Counted from the stretch's first letter, positions 25,397 through 38,556 are shown. The stretch is 64,000 nucleotides of DNA from Xanthobacteraceae bacterium (GCA_019635585.1 JAHBZE010000002.1:930001-994000); one strand, 5' to 3'. The notes: a model not told the origin generated them from the letters alone. Numbers and translations are program-made.

Positions 25397-25870
25397 TTAG
25401 TGCAGGACGAGCTGGCCGACACCGACCGAAAGTCCGACACCGACATTGCCTTCGCCCGAAAGCGGCTGCAGCGCGACGGTGTTGTGCGAACCGCCGACCA
25501 GCACGTTGCCGCCGACGCCGAGGCCGAGCGCGATGTTGCCGGACGCGCCGGTATAAGTGCCGCGCAGATCGCCCGGATAGAGGCGCTTGTTATGAGCGTG
25601 AACCGCCCAGACCAGCACGCCGCCGCCGCTGATGTTCAGGTCCAGACCGATGCGGCCGATGTCCGCGCGATAGCGATGCGCGCGGCGGCTGTTGATCGGA
25701 TAAAACGTGCAACCGGCAGTTCGGTACGAACCCACGACGAAGCTGACGTTCGGCGCGACCTTGCATTCGAGCGTGCCCACGCGCTCGAAGTGCTGCGCGC
25801 TAGCCGGGCTGGAGGCAAAAGCGAAAATCGCGGCCACGCCGGCCACGAGCGCAAAAAGACGACGGTTCAT
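25397..25870 (-). CDS. Secreted DUF992-family protein
   Basis: 157 residues. A signal peptide (RRLFALVAGVAAIFAFASSPASA) is followed by the DUF992 core RVGTLECKVAPNVSFVVGSY and TAGCTFYPI, with two cysteines likely in a disulfide, then glycine-rich beta repeats (GNIALGLGVGGNVLVGGSHN). The family is found in Hyphomicrobiales and has no known function; it is probably periplasmic or outer-membrane-associated. It has its own terminator. The start is the ATG at 25870, with GGGAG 11 bases upstream. Confidence 0.88.
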   Translation of the reverse strand: MNRRLFALVAGVAAIFAFASSPASAQHFERVGTLECKVAPNVSFVVGSYRTAGCTFYPINSRRAHRYRADIGRIGLDLNISGGGVLVWAVHAHNKRLYPGDLRGTYTGASGNIALGLGVGGNVLVGGSHNTVALQPLSGEGNVGVGLSVGVGQLVLH

Positions 25871-25983
25871 TTGGATAAGGCTCCCTTTAGCATCGGCCCC
25901 GTAACCGGGCCTCGTTTTTGAGTCCGGCAAATGCCGTATTCCATAAACGCGAAAACGACAGAAAGTTCCATCCTGCACTGCGA

Positions 25984-27258
<1,275 letters not shown>

Positions 27259-27306
27259 TTAAGGTCCACCGGCTAAGAAAATGCCGGATTCACGGGTGGA
27301 TTCGAA

Positions 27307-28503
27307 ATGAACGGTCTGGCAACCAGCGGCATTGCCTCGGGCGCATGGCTGACGGCGGAGCGCATCCGCGCGTACTGCCTGATTCTGCTGGCTTTGAGCG
27401 TGCTCGCGCTCGGCGCGCTGCTTGGCACCGCGACCGGCCTCAACGACTACCAGAACCGCCCGCTCGGCACGGATTTCTCGAATGTTTACGCGGCCGGAAA
27501 ATACGTCCTCGAAGGCAAGCCGGAAGCGCCGTTCGACTGGCCGCTCCAGCACAAAAAGGAACGGGAAATCTTCGGCGCCGATACGCCGTTTTACGGCTGG
27601 CACTATCCGCCGATCTTTCTGTTCCTCGCGGCCCTGCTCGCGCTGCTTCCTTATCTCGCGGCCCTCGCCGTCTGGCAGGCGTCGACGCTCGCGCTTTATC
27701 TCGTCTCGATCCGCACAATTCTGCCGCGCGCCGAAATATGGCTGGCGGCACTCGCCTATCCTGCCGTGCTCATCAACATCGGGCACGGACACAATGGCTT
27801 TCTCACCGCCGCGCTGATCGGTAGCGGCCTGTGGCTGCTCGACCGCAAGCCGATTGCCGCGGGAATCCTGCTCGGGCTTTTGATCTACAAGCCGCAATTC
27901 GGCGTGTTCATTCCGCTGGCGCTCGCCGCCGGCGGCTATTGGCGCGCCTTCATCGCTGCAAGCGTGACGGTGCTCTTGCTTTGCGCCGCGACTTACTTCG
28001 CCTTCGGTCCCGGCGTCTGGGAAGCGTTCCGCGCGAGCATGACGCCGACGCGCGTGATCGTGCTCGAACAGGGCGAGACGGGTTTTCACAAGATTCAAAG
28101 CATCTTCGCCGCCGTGCGCCTGCTCGGCGGACCGGTCACACTCGCCTACATCGCGCAAGGTGCCGTCTTCGTTACCGTCGCAGTCTCATTGGTCTGGCTC
28201 TGGCGCGGGCGATACGCCTTCGCATTGAAAGCGGCGGCACTCATCGCGGGCTCGATGCTCGCGACCCCTTATATTCTCGACTACGACCTGATGATCGCGG
28301 CTCCCGCGATTGCGTTTCTCGTAGCATACGGACTTTCGAAAGGCTTTTTGCCTTATGAGAAGTCGGCGCTCGCCTTCATCTTCATCGCGCCGCTGCTTAC
28401 ACGCGCCATCGCAGAGCAGATATTTGTCCCGCTCGGTCTGTTCGCGATCCTGCTGTTGTTCGGAATTACTCTGCGGCGCGCGGCGACAGACGGACCCAGG
28501 TAA
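27307..28503 (+). CDS. Polytopic GT87 (DUF2029) glycosyltransferase
   Basis: 398 residues with about ten hydrophobic helices. The N-terminal region has the GT87 pattern: a short first loop with GTDFSNVYAAGKYVLEGKPE followed by FYGWHYPPIFLFLAALL. Members use polyprenyl-phosphate mannose or similar donors at the outer face of the inner membrane; the acceptor here is unknown. The last 38 bases overlap the convergent sulfatase-fold gene, so the two likely limit each other's transcription. An envelope-glycan function for both is inference. Confidence 0.85.
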   Translation: MNGLATSGIASGAWLTAERIRAYCLILLALSVLALGALLGTATGLNDYQNRPLGTDFSNVYAAGKYVLEGKPEAPFDWPLQHKKEREIFGADTPFYGWHYPPIFLFLAALLALLPYLAALAVWQASTLALYLVSIRTILPRAEIWLAALAYPAVLINIGHGHNGFLTAALIGSGLWLLDRKPIAAGILLGLLIYKPQFGVFIPLALAAGGYWRAFIAASVTVLLLCAATYFAFGPGVWEAFRASMTPTRVIVLEQGETGFHKIQSIFAAVRLLGGPVTLAYIAQGAVFVTVAVSLVWLWRGRYAFALKAAALIAGSMLATPYILDYDLMIAAPAIAFLVAYGLSKGFLPYEKSALAFIFIAPLLTRAIAEQIFVPLGLFAILLLFGITLRRAATDGPR

Positions 28504-29821
28504 CTTTCCCCGGCTCGAACAGCGCACGCCCCGCGCGCGACCACAATGGCGGACTGTGATCGCCGACGATCAGAATCTCGGTGGGGCCGATCTGCGCCGT
28601 CATCTTCACGATGCCGTCGAACACATCCATCCAGAGTTCGCTCATGTTGCAGACTTCCCGGTGACCGATCGGCCCGCCGTTATTGGCGCAGCCGAGGCGC
28701 GGGGTCGCATCGCTGAGCATAACCGGCACGTGCGTGCTCAAGGTCAGCCAGTAATAAAACAGCGGCTCCTTGGCATCCTGAAACGCTTGCGTGATCCGCG
28801 GCAGCATCTCGACGTCGCAAGGCGCGCGGAACGGGCCGCCGCACTTCTTTCGCTTCTTCAACTTCAGGTCTTCCCGGAACACCTGCTCCTGAAAACCGAT
28901 TTTGGGATACCATTGCGCGCGATCGAAGAACAACTTCGTGAAATGGTGGAGCGCCGCAGTCTTGTATCCCCGCTGGCTCAGGATATGCGGCAGACAATTG
29001 TCTCCGCCCCGGTTCGCAACCTCGGTATAAGAGGCACGCGTGTCACATAGTTCGCGCATCTCGCCCGCGGTCGTCGATCCATAATAAGTGGAGGAGCCGT
29101 TCGTCACGCGATAGCGCTTCTGCAGTTCCGGATCCCGGAACGGCCGCAACAGTACTTCCTGTTTCGCGGGATCGGCGAACGTGCCGAGCGCTTCCACGAT
29201 CACGACCAGCACGCGCCTGGGCTTGGCCGTGAGGACCGTATCCCGAAAGCCGGAGCTCACGACGGCGGACTGCATCGGCGCATTCGCGCCATAGAGCGAA
29301 CCGAACTGATAATGCGCCGAAGTATTGCGCACCAGATCGGCGCCCGCGAACACCAGCACGAAAGATAGAAAAATCGGCAGGCTGCCTTTTTTCAGCTCTT
29401 CCCGGCAACGCGTCAGTACGAAAATGCAAAACCCCGCGAACAAAATCACGCCGGCGATCAACAAGCCGTAAAGCGGCGACGCGAACAGGTCGAGTTCGTC
29501 GGCGAGATGAAGTGCTAACCCGATCTCGCTCGGCGCAAGTCCGAACTGGAGCGCGATGGTCGTGATCGCATCATAGATTGCGACCGCGATAAACAGGAAC
29601 GCGGTCGGCCAGGCCGGCACATAGCGGGTGAACACCGCGACCATTGCGTAAAGTGCGACCGCGGCGGTGCGCGGCGGCAGCCCGATGCCGGAGATCATAG
29701 CGCCGATCGACAGCGCGTTCGGCAGGAAAAGGCCCGCGATGCAGAGGAGCGCCGTCGGCGACAAGAGCCGCGCCGGCTCTCTATCGGCAACCGCCGATAA
29801 TACAGCTTCCTGTTGTGTCAA
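28466..29821 (-). CDS. Membrane-anchored sulfatase-fold (alkaline-phosphatase superfamily) protein
   Basis: 451 residues. Four to five membrane helices fill the first 150 residues; a periplasmic sulfatase-like domain follows, with VVIVEALGTFADP as the metal-binding entry, GSTTAGEMRELCD as the likely nucleophile region, and GDHSPPLWSR as the C-terminal metal site. This is the architecture of phosphoethanolamine and lipoteichoic-acid-type transferases acting on envelope glycans or lipids. The start is uncertain; TTG at 29821 is preceded by GGGGG. It overlaps the end of the convergent GT87 gene. Confidence 0.78.
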   Translation of the reverse strand: MTQQEAVLSAVADREPARLLSPTALLCIAGLFLPNALSIGAMISGIGLPPRTAAVALYAMVAVFTRYVPAWPTAFLFIAVAIYDAITTIALQFGLAPSEIGLALHLADELDLFASPLYGLLIAGVILFAGFCIFVLTRCREELKKGSLPIFLSFVLVFAGADLVRNTSAHYQFGSLYGANAPMQSAVVSSGFRDTVLTAKPRRVLVVIVEALGTFADPAKQEVLLRPFRDPELQKRYRVTNGSSTYYGSTTAGEMRELCDTRASYTEVANRGGDNCLPHILSQRGYKTAALHHFTKLFFDRAQWYPKIGFQEQVFREDLKLKKRKKCGGPFRAPCDVEMLPRITQAFQDAKEPLFYYWLTLSTHVPVMLSDATPRLGCANNGGPIGHREVCNMSELWMDVFDGIVKMTAQIGPTEILIVGDHSPPLWSRAGRALFEPGKVTWVRLSPRAAE

Positions 29822-30122
29822 CCGCAGCCCCCGAAGAACGCAATATCGAATGCTTCAAAAAAGTACGTTCAGGATAGCGCTGTGGAACTAAGGGGAACCT
29901 AAATTTGGCCGCCGAACCGGCCCCGCGTCTTAACCGCGGATCAACCTTACCGGACCCGCGCCGCGCCGAATGCCGCAGCTTCCCGTCATACCGCGCACAT
30001 AACGTCGGCCTACGTCCCGCAGCGCTGCCATGCCGGGCGCGGCTTCCCAAGCCGCCGCGCTTCGGCCAATTTCGGCGGCTTTTCGCAGTGGGGGCCGGAT
30101 TTGCCGGGACAGGAGACGGGGC
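29822..30122. other. Intergenic region, no feature supported
   Basis: About 300 bases between the sulfatase-fold start and the GST start. I see no credible coding frame, tRNA or strong hairpin with a T tract. It must hold the promoters of the two divergent genes. A ggggaac motif near 29892 was checked for an EcfG-type -10 partner and none fits. Confidence 0.5.
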
Positions 30123-30785
30123 TTGTTGACGCTTTATTCGATGCAGTCGTCCGGCAACAGCTACAAGGTGCGCATGCTGCTTGCGCGTCTCGGGCAGCCT
30201 TATCATCTCGTCGAGATCGACCGCTTCAAGGGTGAAAACCGCACGCCCGAATATCTGGCGATCAACCCGGAAGGCCGACTGCCGGCGCTCGCGCTCGACG
30301 ACGGCCGCATGCTCGCCGAGTCGAATGCGATTCTGGTCTATCTCGCCGAAGGCACACCCTGGCTCCCGCGCGATAATTTCGAGCGCGCCGAGACCTTACG
30401 CTGGATGTTCTTCGAACAGCACAGCCACGAACCGGCAATCGCCGAAGCGCGCTTCTGGCTTCATTTTGTGCGCGGCGGCCGCGAACTGCGGACGCATGAG
30501 ATCGATCAGTGGATGGAGCGCGGCTATGCGGCGCTCGCCCTGATGGAGCAGCATCTCGCGAAGCACGACTACTTCGTCGGCGGGCGTGAAACGGTCGCCG
30601 ATATCGCGCTCTATGCCCATACCCATGTCGCCCGCGAAGGGGATTTCGACCTCGATGCCTTTCCGGGCATCGGCCGCTGGCTTGCCCGCATCAGCGGCAA
30701 TCCGGCCCATGTGGCGATGGAGGCGGTCGCCACCAGCGTAACTTTTGGCCTTGCCCCGGCACGCGGGACTGCGACCACAAGTTAA
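30123..30785 (+). CDS. Glutathione S-transferase-like protein
   Basis: 220 residues from a TTG start with AGGAG seven bases upstream. The N-terminal thioredoxin fold is seen in LTLYSMQSSGNSYKVRMLLA and NPEGRLPALALDDGRMLAES, with Ser/Asn in the active-site loop (SSGNS), and the C-terminal helical domain follows. The start codons of the GST class vary; a second TTG three bases on is equally open, and a longer frame from 30030 lacks an N-terminal match to the family. The substrate is unknown. The next gene is a small membrane protein. Confidence 0.88.
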   Translation: MLTLYSMQSSGNSYKVRMLLARLGQPYHLVEIDRFKGENRTPEYLAINPEGRLPALALDDGRMLAESNAILVYLAEGTPWLPRDNFERAETLRWMFFEQHSHEPAIAEARFWLHFVRGGRELRTHEIDQWMERGYAALALMEQHLAKHDYFVGGRETVADIALYAHTHVAREGDFDLDAFPGIGRWLARISGNPAHVAMEAVATSVTFGLAPARGTATTS

Positions 30786-30975
30786 CGATTGCCTTGCCAT
30801 AAAGCGGTCTGCCATGATTTTGCCGTGGGGTTCCCACAGGGAAACACAATAAGGTCGTGGGCTGGCCGAACTCGGCATCTATGTTGCTTCTTGCCTGAGG
30901 ATTGGCCGATTGAGAATCGTGGCGCGGCGAAAGGTGCCCATATTGGGTGCCGCTGGCGTGGCGGCGAGTGAGAAA

Positions 30976-31302
30976 ATGATTGAAATTCCGGCAGACAAGC
31001 GTGGCCAGAGCGCCGTTACCGAAGTGAGCCGCAAGCGGGCTCTCGGCACGGCCCTGACCGAGCTTGCACTCACCGTGTCGCTGATTCTTTCGATCGTGAT
31101 GGTGCTCGCCGTCGCCGGGGCCTCGAGCTCGATGGCGGCCAACCGCAGCGATCTCATCATGATGGAAGAGTCCGCGAGCTCGGCCCTCACCACGATGGGC
31201 ATCCTCGCGCTGATCGTGGTCGTGATGGGCGTTCTCACGATCCTCGCCCTGCGGGACGTCGCACCGGTGCACAACAAGCGCACCGACCGCACCCGCCGCT
31301 GA
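30976..31302 (+). CDS. Small two-helix membrane protein
   Basis: 108 residues. Helix 1 is about 29-48 (LALTVSLILSIVMVLAVAG) and helix 2 about 73-92 (MGILALIVVVMGVLTILA), with a short polar stretch between them and a basic C-terminus (HNKRTDRTRR). There is no cleavable signal. The ATG at 30976 is preferred to a TTG at 30910, though neither has a strong ribosome-binding site. I do not recognise the family. It lies between a GST and a sugar dehydrogenase. Confidence 0.6.
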   Translation: MIEIPADKRGQSAVTEVSRKRALGTALTELALTVSLILSIVMVLAVAGASSSMAANRSDLIMMEESASSALTTMGILALIVVVMGVLTILALRDVAPVHNKRTDRTRR

Positions 31303-31358
31303 CTTTCTGAACCGTCGCTGCATTGGCGCGTTAGCGGGAAGGTTTTAGGCTTCCCCGC

Positions 31359-32498
31359 ATGAAAAAACTTCACGCCCTTTCTCTACTGCTTGTTTTATTC
31401 GCCGCGCCCGCAACGGCACAGACCGAAGCGACTGTCGTCAAAAGCGAAAAGGCGCAAATCCGTGTCGAGGTCATCGCCAGCGGGTTGCAGAACCCGTGGG
31501 GCCTCGCCTTCCTGCCTGACGGGCGCGTGCTCGTCACCGAACGTCCGGGACGGCTTCGCATCATCGGCAAGGACAATAAATTGTCCGATCCCGTCGCGGG
31601 TGTGCCGGAAGTGGCAGCCGTCGGCCAGGGCGGGCTGCTCGATGTCGCACTCTCCCCGAACTTCGCAAAAGACAATCTGGTTTTCCTGAGCTTCGCCGAA
31701 CCGCGCGGCGCGAATGGGTCGAGCACCTCGGTCGCGCGCGGCAAATTTGTCGAGAAGGACGGCAAGGCTTCGCTCGAAGAAGTGAAGGTGATTTTCCGGC
31801 AGGAGCCCGCGCGGCCCGGCGGCTTTCATTTCGGCTCTCGGCTAGTTTTCGCGCGCGACGGCAATCTCTTCGTCACCACCGGCGAGCGCAACCTGAAAAC
31901 GCCCGCGCAAGATCTTTCCAACCACATCGGCAAGATCATCCGCATCAAACCCGATGGCGGCGTGCCTGCCGACAACCCCTTTGTGAAAAATAAAGACGCG
32001 AAGCCGGAAATCTGGTCCTACGGCCACCGCAATGTGCAAGGAGCGGCGCTGCATCCGCAGACCGGAAAACTCTGGATTGTCGAGCACGGCCCGCGCGGCG
32101 GCGACGAGATCAACATTCCCGAAGCCGGCAAGAATTACGGCTGGCCGGTGATCGGCTACGGCATCGATTATTCCGGCGCGAAGATTCACGAAAGCACGCA
32201 CAAGGAAGGCATGGAGCAGCCGATCCATTACTGGACGCCGTCGATCGCTCCGTCCGGCGCCATGTTCTATACCGGCGATCTGTTTCCCGAGTGGAAAGGC
32301 AATCTCTTCACCGGCTCGCTGGTCTTCACCTCGCTCTATCGCATCGAACTGAATGGCGAGAAATTCGTGAAGGAAGAAGCGCTGCTCGAATCCGCTGGCG
32401 ACCGTATCCGCGACGTGCGGCAGGCGCCCGACGGCGCGATCTGGCTTCTCACGGACGCAAAGAACGGCAAGGTGCTGCGGCTGACACCTGTGAAATAG
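31359..32498 (+). CDS. PQQ-dependent aldose sugar dehydrogenase (YliI/sorbosone-dehydrogenase fold)
   Basis: 379 residues with a signal peptide ([19 protein letters not shown]). The six-bladed beta-propeller is marked by [53 protein letters not shown] and [20 protein letters not shown]. These proteins oxidise sugars in the periplasm with pyrroloquinoline quinone. No PQQ synthesis genes are in the window. A tgaac - 16 bases - cgtt pattern at 31308-31332 resembles an EcfG promoter but with one mismatch, so it is weak. It is convergent with the DUF486 gene. Confidence 0.92.
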   Translation: MKKLHALSLLLVLFAAPATAQTEATVVKSEKAQIRVEVIASGLQNPWGLAFLPDGRVLVTERPGRLRIIGKDNKLSDPVAGVPEVAAVGQGGLLDVALSPNFAKDNLVFLSFAEPRGANGSSTSVARGKFVEKDGKASLEEVKVIFRQEPARPGGFHFGSRLVFARDGNLFVTTGERNLKTPAQDLSNHIGKIIRIKPDGGVPADNPFVKNKDAKPEIWSYGHRNVQGAALHPQTGKLWIVEHGPRGGDEINIPEAGKNYGWPVIGYGIDYSGAKIHESTHKEGMEQPIHYWTPSIAPSGAMFYTGDLFPEWKGNLFTGSLVFTSLYRIELNGEKFVKEEALLESAGDRIRDVRQAPDGAIWLLTDAKNGKVLRLTPVK

Positions 32499-32504
32499 CC
32501 GCCT

Positions 32505-32852
32505 TCACCACTTATGGAAAATGAAATAGGCGCCGGCCGCGATCAGCGCGAAGCCGACCAGATAATTCCAGGTGAACTTCTCGCCGAGATAGAGCACCGA
32601 GAACGCCGCGAAGATCACCAGCGTAATGACTTCCTGAATCGTCTTGAGTTGCGCCGCCGAATAGACCGAATGGCCGATGCGGTTCGCCGGCACCGCGAAG
32701 CAGTATTCGATGAAGGCAATCCCCCAGCTGAACAGGATCGCGTAGATGATCGGCGACGACTTATCCTTGAGATGCCCGTACCAGGCATAGGTCATAAAGA
32801 TGTTGGAAATGAACAGGAACAGGATCGGCGTGATCGCGGGTGAAAGCGTCAT
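32505..32852 (-). CDS. DUF486 / DMT-superfamily membrane protein
   Basis: 115 residues, four membrane helices. The core FMTYAWYGHLKDKSSPIIYA and WNYLVGFALIAAGAYFIFHKW are typical of DUF486, a short relative of the drug/metabolite transporter superfamily with no known substrate. Six bases separate its end from the convergent sugar-dehydrogenase gene. It is divergent from a 56-residue membrane protein. Confidence 0.88.
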   Translation of the reverse strand: MTLSPAITPILFLFISNIFMTYAWYGHLKDKSSPIIYAILFSWGIAFIEYCFAVPANRIGHSVYSAAQLKTIQEVITLVIFAAFSVLYLGEKFTWNYLVGFALIAAGAYFIFHKW

Positions 32853-32967
32853 CGGGGCACCGGGGCGGGAATGGGAAAAAGCGGGAGTCGCGCGGGACGA
32901 AGCGCGAAGCTAGACTAAATCCGATTCCTGCCACAACGTCCCTGAAAAGCAGTTCCCGGAGACCCCC

Positions 32968-33138
32968 ATGCGCCTGACCGCGCCGACCACCATCGTATTC
33001 CTCTTGTCCGTGATCCTTGCGGTGCTGGCGCTTCTCAGCCTCATCATCAATATCCCCTTCGTCGGGCTGCACCGCTTCGCCTTCATGACCGGCGCTTGGG
33101 CCGCGCTCATGATCGGGGCTATGTTCCGGGGCCTGTGA
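32968..33138 (+). CDS. 56-residue membrane protein
   Basis: Coding potential is clear although the gene is short: ATG at 32968, GGAG six bases upstream, TGA at 33136-33138. The protein has two hydrophobic segments (TTIVFLLSVILAVLALLSLI and FAFMTGAWAALMIGAMF) joined by a short polar turn, and no cleavable signal. It was found by reading this stretch in the plus frame. Its role is unknown; it lies between the DUF486 gene and a secreted protein on the opposite side of uvrB. Confidence 0.7.
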   Translation: MRLTAPTTIVFLLSVILAVLALLSLIINIPFVGLHRFAFMTGAWAALMIGAMFRGL

Positions 33139-33193
33139 GGATCGCCTGCCGCGGCCACAATCCCCTCATATTCGGCGCTACTTTCGAGTGCTC

Positions 33194-33922
33194 ATGAAAA
33201 AGATCGTTTTGATCGCGCTGTTCGCGCTGGCTGTCTCCGGCGCGGCAAAGGCCGAACCGCCCAAGGAATATCCGCAAATCGCAGCCGAGATCGCAAAAGG
33301 TCCGAGCGATCCCTCGCTCGAAGTGTTCCGCGCGACGCTGGGCGACATCGCGCGCAAGAAAGACGCCGAGGCGCTGCGCAAGCTCGTTGCCAGTAACTTC
33401 TTCTGGGAGCGCGACTTCGGCGGCGGCTTCGAGAAGAAAAAATCCGCTTTCATCAATTTCGCCACCGCGCTCAGCCTGAATGCCGACGACGGCAGCGGCT
33501 GGCAGTTGCTCGCGAAATTCGCGGAGCAAGTGCCCGGTCCGCATGAGAAGAAAAAGGGCGTGTTCTGCGGCCCGCCCGCGCCGAAATATAACGAGAAAGA
33601 ATTCGAGAAGTTGCTGAAAGACACCGACACCGAAGTCTTCGACTGGAGTTATCCCGCGCATAGCCATGTGATCGCGCGCGAGAAAGGCGAAACCGGCGCG
33701 CCGGAAGTCGCGAAACTCTCCGCGCATTTCCTCTATGTCGATCTTGCCGCGCGCGGCCCCGACTTCGACTACAAGAACGGCTGGACGCCCGTCGTGACCC
33801 ACGACGGCAAGAAAGCTTTCGTCGCGCCGGGCGAACTCTTGACCCCGCTCGACCCGCGCCTTTGTTTTGCCAAGCGCGACGGCAAGTGGCGCATCGCAGG
33901 CTATATCGGCGGCGGCGACTGA
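33194..33922 (+). CDS. Secreted protein with C-terminal SH3-like region
   Basis: 242 residues from the ATG at 33194 (a GTG six bases earlier is also possible). The signal peptide is KKIVLIALFALAVSGAAKA. The C-terminal part, VVTHDGKKAFVAPGELLTPL and LCFAKRDGKWRIAGYIGGGD, resembles bacterial SH3-like modules with a beta-strand pair; the middle, with ALRKLVASNFFWERDFGGGF, is unrecognised. Its cysteines are sparse. It ends 39 bases before uvrB on the same strand. Confidence 0.75.
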   Translation: MKKIVLIALFALAVSGAAKAEPPKEYPQIAAEIAKGPSDPSLEVFRATLGDIARKKDAEALRKLVASNFFWERDFGGGFEKKKSAFINFATALSLNADDGSGWQLLAKFAEQVPGPHEKKKGVFCGPPAPKYNEKEFEKLLKDTDTEVFDWSYPAHSHVIAREKGETGAPEVAKLSAHFLYVDLAARGPDFDYKNGWTPVVTHDGKKAFVAPGELLTPLDPRLCFAKRDGKWRIAGYIGGGD

Positions 33923-33961
33923 CGCCTTTATTCTTCCGCGCCCGCACCCCATATTCGGGCC

Positions 33962-36418
<2,457 letters not shown>

Positions 36419-36432
36419 ACGCTCCCCAATCT

Positions 36433-38172
36433 TTAAAACCAGCCAAGCTTAGCTACGCTTTCGCGATAGCTTTTTGCTATTTCCAAAAACCGATCAACTG
36501 AACCGCCGAACAAGCCTGCCTTCAATGGTGGCCAATTATTCTTCTGCTGTTCGGCCCGCGCTATCATAGCATCTAACGGGCTTTGGCCCCGTAGACTACG
36601 CTGCTTCCATGCAAACCTACCTGGCGGACCCCAGTCACTATCAGAAGCATAAGCATGGCTGAGGGCAAACATTATTTCGAAGTCGTCAAAACAACTCTCG
36701 TATTTCCTGCCGAGAAAAAGCGTATCCTCAGTTACCGGCTGCAAAAGCCTAAAAAGATACTCGCTTCTCGGAGCATAATGACGATCATGACCGGGAAAGC
36801 TCTTAAAGACGTCATGCAGTTGCGCCGTCTTGTAACCTAATGCTGTTATGAGAGGCGGATCAGCTTTTCCTGTGTCGCGATATTCGTCATGCACCTGAGT
36901 GTAAAATATCGTTCGAAGGACATCGTAATTTGAGGCCGCTATCGCGGAAATACCTCCGGCGTATGTCAGCAATAATGACGGATACCAGCTCATATTTATA
37001 AGATGAACCAAACCGGTAGACGGCTTTTCTGCCTCCGCGATTCGATTCATAACGGTTTCAACAATTGGCTGGTGCCGTTCGTCACCCCACTTTGCGAGCA
37101 ACATTACGACCGGCATTAGGTCGCGAACAGCATCCTCAAGCCTCTTAATTCTCTCGTGCAAAGTCTCTTTACTTTTCTCGTCCACCTGCGCAGGGAAATT
37201 TTCCACTGCGAGTTTTTCCAACGCTCTACGCAGCTCACGCGTAATAAAGTCATCCAGCTTAATTCGATCTTTGGGATCGGGAATTAGTGCCTTCAGTGTT
37301 TCTTCGATTCCGCCGGGCATTTCGTTTTCCTCTGAACCCGTCGCAGACGGCGCCACTTCAATTAGAATGTCACGTCCCTTTTTCTCATCGTTGGATTCGT
37401 CCGCTGCAAAATCGGGAACATCAAAAATAAAATCTCCGTCGCCATCAATAAAACCGTAGTGCGGCGTTTGCTTGGAACGGGCGTTTTGACCAACCTTCTC
37501 ATAGACATAAGCCGCGAGTTTATTTCCCGTTAGAATGTCGTTGGGCTGCCTCCCAAAACCGTCGAAGGCGTCTAAAATACTTGCTGTGAAAATAGAGTGT
37601 CCCGCACGGCTACCGCCAGCATCGGATACAACTTCGTTCGCCTTACCTGCTGTGATCACCTGCCGCGCAAATCTCTGCAGCATGTCGTTAAGTAATCTCA
37701 TGCTCCCAAGCGGAATGGTTTTCCGCGTTAAGGCCAAGCCGCTGAAGCAAGCATCCAAGACGAAAAGAACATGCTTAGCGTCAATAATGTCCGCGCCAGC
37801 AGTGAGATCGTCCCAACTAATAAGCGAGGAAAGATCGGCCGTATCGCCGTCTACTGGAACTAGAAACCCCGTTTCTTTGCGGGCACCAGCAATCGTGTAG
37901 CCATGACCTGCAAAAAAGAACATCACACGGGCATCAATATCAACCTTACCATTTGCAAACGACAGGAATGAGCGGCGAATTGCATCCCTAGTGGCAGCAG
38001 TGTCAGTAAGTACAGTTACGTTCGCTGCAGGAAATCCGTGCAAATTAATGAGTGCGTTTGCAACGGCGTTTGCATCATTGCACGCGTTCGATAGAGGCCC
38101 AACTTTAGCGTACTTACTAATACCGACTACGAGTGCATGGCTTTCTGAGTATTCAGGTTTGTAAGACGGCAT
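36433..38172 (-). CDS. Caspase-like (C14) peptidase with large C-terminal region of unknown function
   Basis: 579 residues from the ATG at 38172; a TTG at 38187 is also open and neither has a good ribosome-binding site. Residues 1-250 are a C14/metacaspase domain: HALVVGISKYAKVGPLSNAC, His-90 in MFFFAGHGYT, Cys-142 in LDACFSGLAL. An acidic linker (about 255-300) leads to a helical region (300-360) and a C-terminal domain with WYPSLLLTYAGGISAIAASN. No signal peptide or membrane helix. Base composition is visibly richer in A+T than uvrB. No gasdermin gene was found beside it. A defence or cell-death role is inference. Confidence 0.88.
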   Translation of the reverse strand: MPSYKPEYSESHALVVGISKYAKVGPLSNACNDANAVANALINLHGFPAANVTVLTDTAATRDAIRRSFLSFANGKVDIDARVMFFFAGHGYTIAGARKETGFLVPVDGDTADLSSLISWDDLTAGADIIDAKHVLFVLDACFSGLALTRKTIPLGSMRLLNDMLQRFARQVITAGKANEVVSDAGGSRAGHSIFTASILDAFDGFGRQPNDILTGNKLAAYVYEKVGQNARSKQTPHYGFIDGDGDFIFDVPDFAADESNDEKKGRDILIEVAPSATGSEENEMPGGIEETLKALIPDPKDRIKLDDFITRELRRALEKLAVENFPAQVDEKSKETLHERIKRLEDAVRDLMPVVMLLAKWGDERHQPIVETVMNRIAEAEKPSTGLVHLINMSWYPSLLLTYAGGISAIAASNYDVLRTIFYTQVHDEYRDTGKADPPLITALGYKTAQLHDVFKSFPGHDRHYAPRSEYLFRLLQPVTEDTLFLGRKYESCFDDFEIMFALSHAYASDSDWGPPGRFAWKQRSLRGQSPLDAMIARAEQQKNNWPPLKAGLFGGSVDRFLEIAKSYRESVAKLGWF

Positions 38173-38405
38173 AGTTTGGCGCACCAATGTTGAGCCAACT
38201 TATCAATTAATTTCTAGGCTTGGTATGCTCCTTTGAATACCTCCACGTTCTCTTGGGATCCATACGCGGCATAAAAAACTTCCCCGCCCGCCATACTTCC
38301 ATCCCAAATTAGGATTATATTCCTTCTCGTCCTGATCCTCTTTGGTTTGCCGGAATTGGGTAAACCCAAAGCCGGCTAAGGGGCACGATCGCGAGCGTTA
38401 CGGTC

Positions 38406-38556
38406 GTGCGGATCGGGAACGGTGGCTGCGGGCAGCGGGTTCACGAACCCGATTTTTGATTTACGCGAATGGGTACGCGCGTGCCGCTTGCGGCATTCGC
38501 GAAATAAAGCCCCAAGCGCGCCTCCGCAGCGGCCGAAGTCGCGTGGTTCCGGCGAG
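38406..38556 (+). repeat. Direct repeat, copy 1
   Basis: This copy shares two long blocks with 39120-39239: the first 26 bases are identical (38406-38431 against 39120-39145), and 22 bases at the right end are identical (38535-38556 against 39218-39239). The copies differ by insertions between them, and the reading frames do not agree, so the shared DNA is not a conserved coding unit. It contains the short inverted sequence gggttcacgaaccc. Confidence 0.75.

Noticed and set aside
31308-31332. EcfG-type promoter upstream of the sugar dehydrogenase
   Set aside because: The -35 element reads tgaac in place of ggaac; one mismatch in a short motif is not enough.
38430-38450. tRNA T-arm-like sequence gggttcacgaaccc
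   Set aside because: No acceptor, D- or anticodon stem can be built around it; it is part of the direct repeat.
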